From: CAKOSP01 sp964372145
GTDB lineage: Bacteria; Bacillota_I; Bacilli_A; RF39; UBA660
Assembly: GCA_964372145.1 (NCBI GenBank)
Contig: CAYJPM010000024.1
Coordinates: 1 to 14,889, forward strand
Direction: 5' to 3'
Length of the DNA stretch: 14,889 bases
Below the pieces are notes generated by a model. The model was not told where the DNA came from. It searched no databases and saw only the letters and a program-made list of their open reading frames with translations. The translations under genes and the position numbers were made by a program. This document shows positions 13,667 through 14,889 of the stretch, piece by piece. The number at the start of each line of letters is the position of its first letter. Position 1 is the stretch's first letter.

Positions 13667-14514
13667 AAAAAATAATTATTTTAATAGGTGTTATATTTTT
13701 AACATCTGGATGTGTTTTAGGAAAAGATAGATTAGATGGTGCAAATATATATACTACTATATATCCTGTAACGTATTTAACTGAATCACTATATGGAGAA
13801 TTTTCTGAAATAAATAGTATATATCCTAGTGATTCAAATGTTAGTGATTACGAACTTACAAATAAACAAATAAAAGAATATTCTGAAGCTGACCTATTTA
13901 TTTATAATGGATTAAGCCATGAAAAAAACACAGCTAAAGATTTTGTTAATGAAAATAGTGATATATTATTAATTGATGCTATGCACAGTTTATCAATTGA
14001 TAGTAGTATTGAAGAATTATGGCTTAGTCCTAATAATTATTTAATGCTTGCTAAAAATATTAGAGATAATTTAAAAGAATATGTAGAAAATCAATATATT
14101 ATTGAACATATAGATGAAAATTATGATGTTCTTGCTGAAGAATTATCATTTATGGATGCTGATTTAAGAATTATAGCAAAAACAGCAGTCAATAATAATA
14201 AAAACTCTATTGTTACTACATCTAATGCATTTATGTTTTTGGAAAATTACGGATTTAATGTTATTTCTCTTGATGAAGATGAAGATCTTGCTACTGATGA
14301 AATTGAAATCATTAAAAATAATTTAGAAGATGATAAATATTTAGGTTTAATAATTAATAAAGATATTGATCGTGAAGATTTAATCGATTTAACTGTTAAT
14401 GATAATATCGATAAAATAAGTGTCGATGTTCTTTATAGCGCTAATACTGAATTAGACTATTTCAATGTAATGAATGAATTTATATTTAATATAAAAACGT
14501 TAGTTAATAAATAA
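13663..14514 (+). CDS. TroA/ZnuA-like lipoprotein lacking the usual metal ligands
   Basis: This 283-residue protein begins with a lipoprotein signal (MKKIIILIGVIFLTSGC, Cys17; Thr at -3 is not ideal). The body follows the metal-binding solute-binding protein family (TroA/ZnuA): TTIYPVTYLTESL (31-43), SEADLFIYNGL (74-84), WLSPNNYLMLAKNI (120-133) and IVTTSNAFMFLENYGF (183-198). The histidines that bind Zn or Mn in this family appear replaced: PHxYE by VSDYE (Ser61), HVWLDP by ELWLSP (Glu118), and SHAAF by TSNAF (Ser187). The His-rich loop is absent and the protein is acidic. No ABC permease or ATPase gene is near. It overlaps yidD by four bases; AAAGGAG (13645-13651) lies eleven bases upstream. 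The fold is likely. Metal transport is doubtful, and the ligand is unknown. Confidence 0.8.
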   Translation: MKKIIILIGVIFLTSGCVLGKDRLDGANIYTTIYPVTYLTESLYGEFSEINSIYPSDSNVSDYELTNKQIKEYSEADLFIYNGLSHEKNTAKDFVNENSDILLIDAMHSLSIDSSIEELWLSPNNYLMLAKNIRDNLKEYVENQYIIEHIDENYDVLAEELSFMDADLRIIAKTAVNNNKNSIVTTSNAFMFLENYGFNVISLDEDEDLATDEIEIIKNNLEDDKYLGLIINKDIDREDLIDLTVNDNIDKISVDVLYSANTELDYFNVMNEFIFNIKTLVNK

Positions 14515-14543
14515 TTGACATTCTGAGTTATTTAAGGTAAAAT
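14515..14543 (+). promoter_or_regulatory. Promoter of tRNA-Ser
   Basis: Consensus TTGACA (14515-14520), an exact 17-bp spacer and TAAAAT (14538-14543), the best sigma-A promoter in the window. The -35 starts on the base after the lipoprotein stop codon. The predicted start near 14550 lies 13 bases before the mature tRNA. Confidence 0.85.
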
Positions 14544-14562
14544 TATTAAGTAACTTGGTTAT

Positions 14563-14653
14563 GGAGTAGTACTCAAGAGGCTGAAGAGGCGCCCCTGCTA
14601 AGGGTGTAGATCGGGTAACTGGTGCGAGAGTTCAAATCTCTCCTGCTCCGCCA
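14563..14653 (+). tRNA. tRNA-Ser(GCU)
   Basis: The acceptor arms GGAGTAG and CTGCTCC pair, and the discriminator G is followed by encoded CCA (14651-14653). The anticodon GCT (14597-14599) sits in the loop CTGCTAA on a five-pair stem, and reads AGC and AGU. The long variable arm is typical of serine tRNA. The T arm is GAGAG-TTCAAAT-CTCTC. It is flanked by its own promoter and terminator. Confidence 0.97.
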
Positions 14654-14663
14654 TTTGAATATA

Positions 14664-14687
14664 AAGTTCAGTTTACTGAACTTTTTT
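14664..14687 (+). terminator. Terminator of tRNA-Ser
   Basis: AAGTTCAGT (14664-14672) and ACTGAACTT (14675-14683) are perfect complements and form a tight hairpin, followed by T to 14687. Confidence 0.88.
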
Positions 14688-14710
14688 CATGTAACAAATT
14701 ATAATACAAC

Positions 14711-14733
14711 AAAAAAAGTTCCCTAAGGAACTT
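14711..14733 (-). terminator. Terminator of the minus-strand tRNA genes
   Basis: On the minus strand AAGTTCC and GGAACTT pair around TTAG and are followed by a run of seven T, of which the first two belong to the stem (plus-strand A run 14711-14717). It ends the tRNA-Ile/tRNA-Glu transcript and faces the tRNA-Ser terminator 23 bases away. Confidence 0.87.
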
Positions 14734-14744
14734 AATTTTAAAAT

Positions 14745-14820
14745 TGGTGACCCGTACGGGGTTCGAACCCGTGAGTGCATGCGTGAAAGGCATGTGTGTT
14801 AACCATTTCACCAACGGGCC
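14745..14820 (-). tRNA. tRNA-Glu(UUC)
   Basis: On the minus strand GGCCCGT pairs with ACGGGTC, with one G-U pair, and discriminator A and CCA are encoded (14745-14747). The anticodon TTC (plus 14785-14787) lies in loop CTTTCAC on stem CATGC/GCATG. The T arm carries GGTTCGAACCC. The length is 76. It is downstream of tRNA-Ile by eight bases, so the two are probably cotranscribed. Confidence 0.97.
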
Positions 14821-14828
14821 ACAATAAA

Positions 14829-14889
<61 letters not shown>

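Noticed and set aside
14520..14562. A T-box or other riboswitch before tRNA-Ser
   Set aside because: Only a consensus promoter and a 13-base leader are present; there is no room for a structured element.
14654..14744. A mobile element or attachment site between the facing tRNA genes
   Set aside because: The space holds only two intrinsic terminators. There is no repeat of a tRNA 3' end, no integrase and no foreign-looking sequence.

Overview
This is a very AT-rich stretch from a low-GC Gram-positive bacterium of the class Bacilli. It is most likely one of the small-genome, uncultured, gut-type lineages close to the Mollicutes and Erysipelotrichia (this placement is inference). Four things support it. 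Base composition is extreme. The local gene orders are Bacilli-type: rnhC-cvpA-trxA-uvrC, comEA-comEC-holA and rnc-smc. SMC is about 970 residues, a size known from mycoplasmas rather than from Bacillus. Strong Shine-Dalgarno sites of the AAAGGAGGTGAT type occur. TGA is used as a stop (yidD) and Trp is TGG, so the standard bacterial code applies. An FtsW-type SEDS protein indicates a peptidoglycan wall. Three runs of exactly 10 N mark scaffold gaps of unknown size inside holA, comEC and smc, so the window probably comes from a draft or metagenome assembly.

Layout. 1-1500: the 5' end of uvrC (-), a short yigZ/IMPACT gene (+), then trxA and cvpA (-). 1614-2586: rnhC (+). 2598-6149: the comEA-comEC-holA operon (-), covering DNA uptake and the DNA polymerase III delta subunit. 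6209-8089: ftsW and gmk (-). 8219-9025: a tiny YjcZ-like membrane protein and def (+). 9051-12629: rnc and smc (-). 12736-14514: a CPBP-family membrane protease homologue, yidD, and a divergent TroA/ZnuA-like lipoprotein (+). 14563-14889: tRNA-Ser(GCU) (+), facing tRNA-Glu(UUC) and a truncated tRNA-Ile(GAU) (-). No stretch over 300 bases lacks a gene.

The DNA is tightly packed. Convergent pairs (yigZ/trxA, rnhC/holA, def/smc) share one bidirectional terminator that contains or touches the stop codons. Several promoters use the end of the upstream gene or its terminator as their -35 region. uvrC, yigZ and def have a TATAAT placed so close to the start codon that leaderless mRNAs are predicted.

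Most of the content is ordinary housekeeping: replication and repair, translation and RNA processing, cell-wall synthesis, chromosome organisation and redox. I see no clearly new multi-gene system. The points most worth a second look are the lipoprotein that has lost the metal-binding histidines of its family and is coupled to yidD, the predicted leaderless genes, the single-domain YigZ, the altered motif I of the deformylase, and the YjcZ-like small protein.
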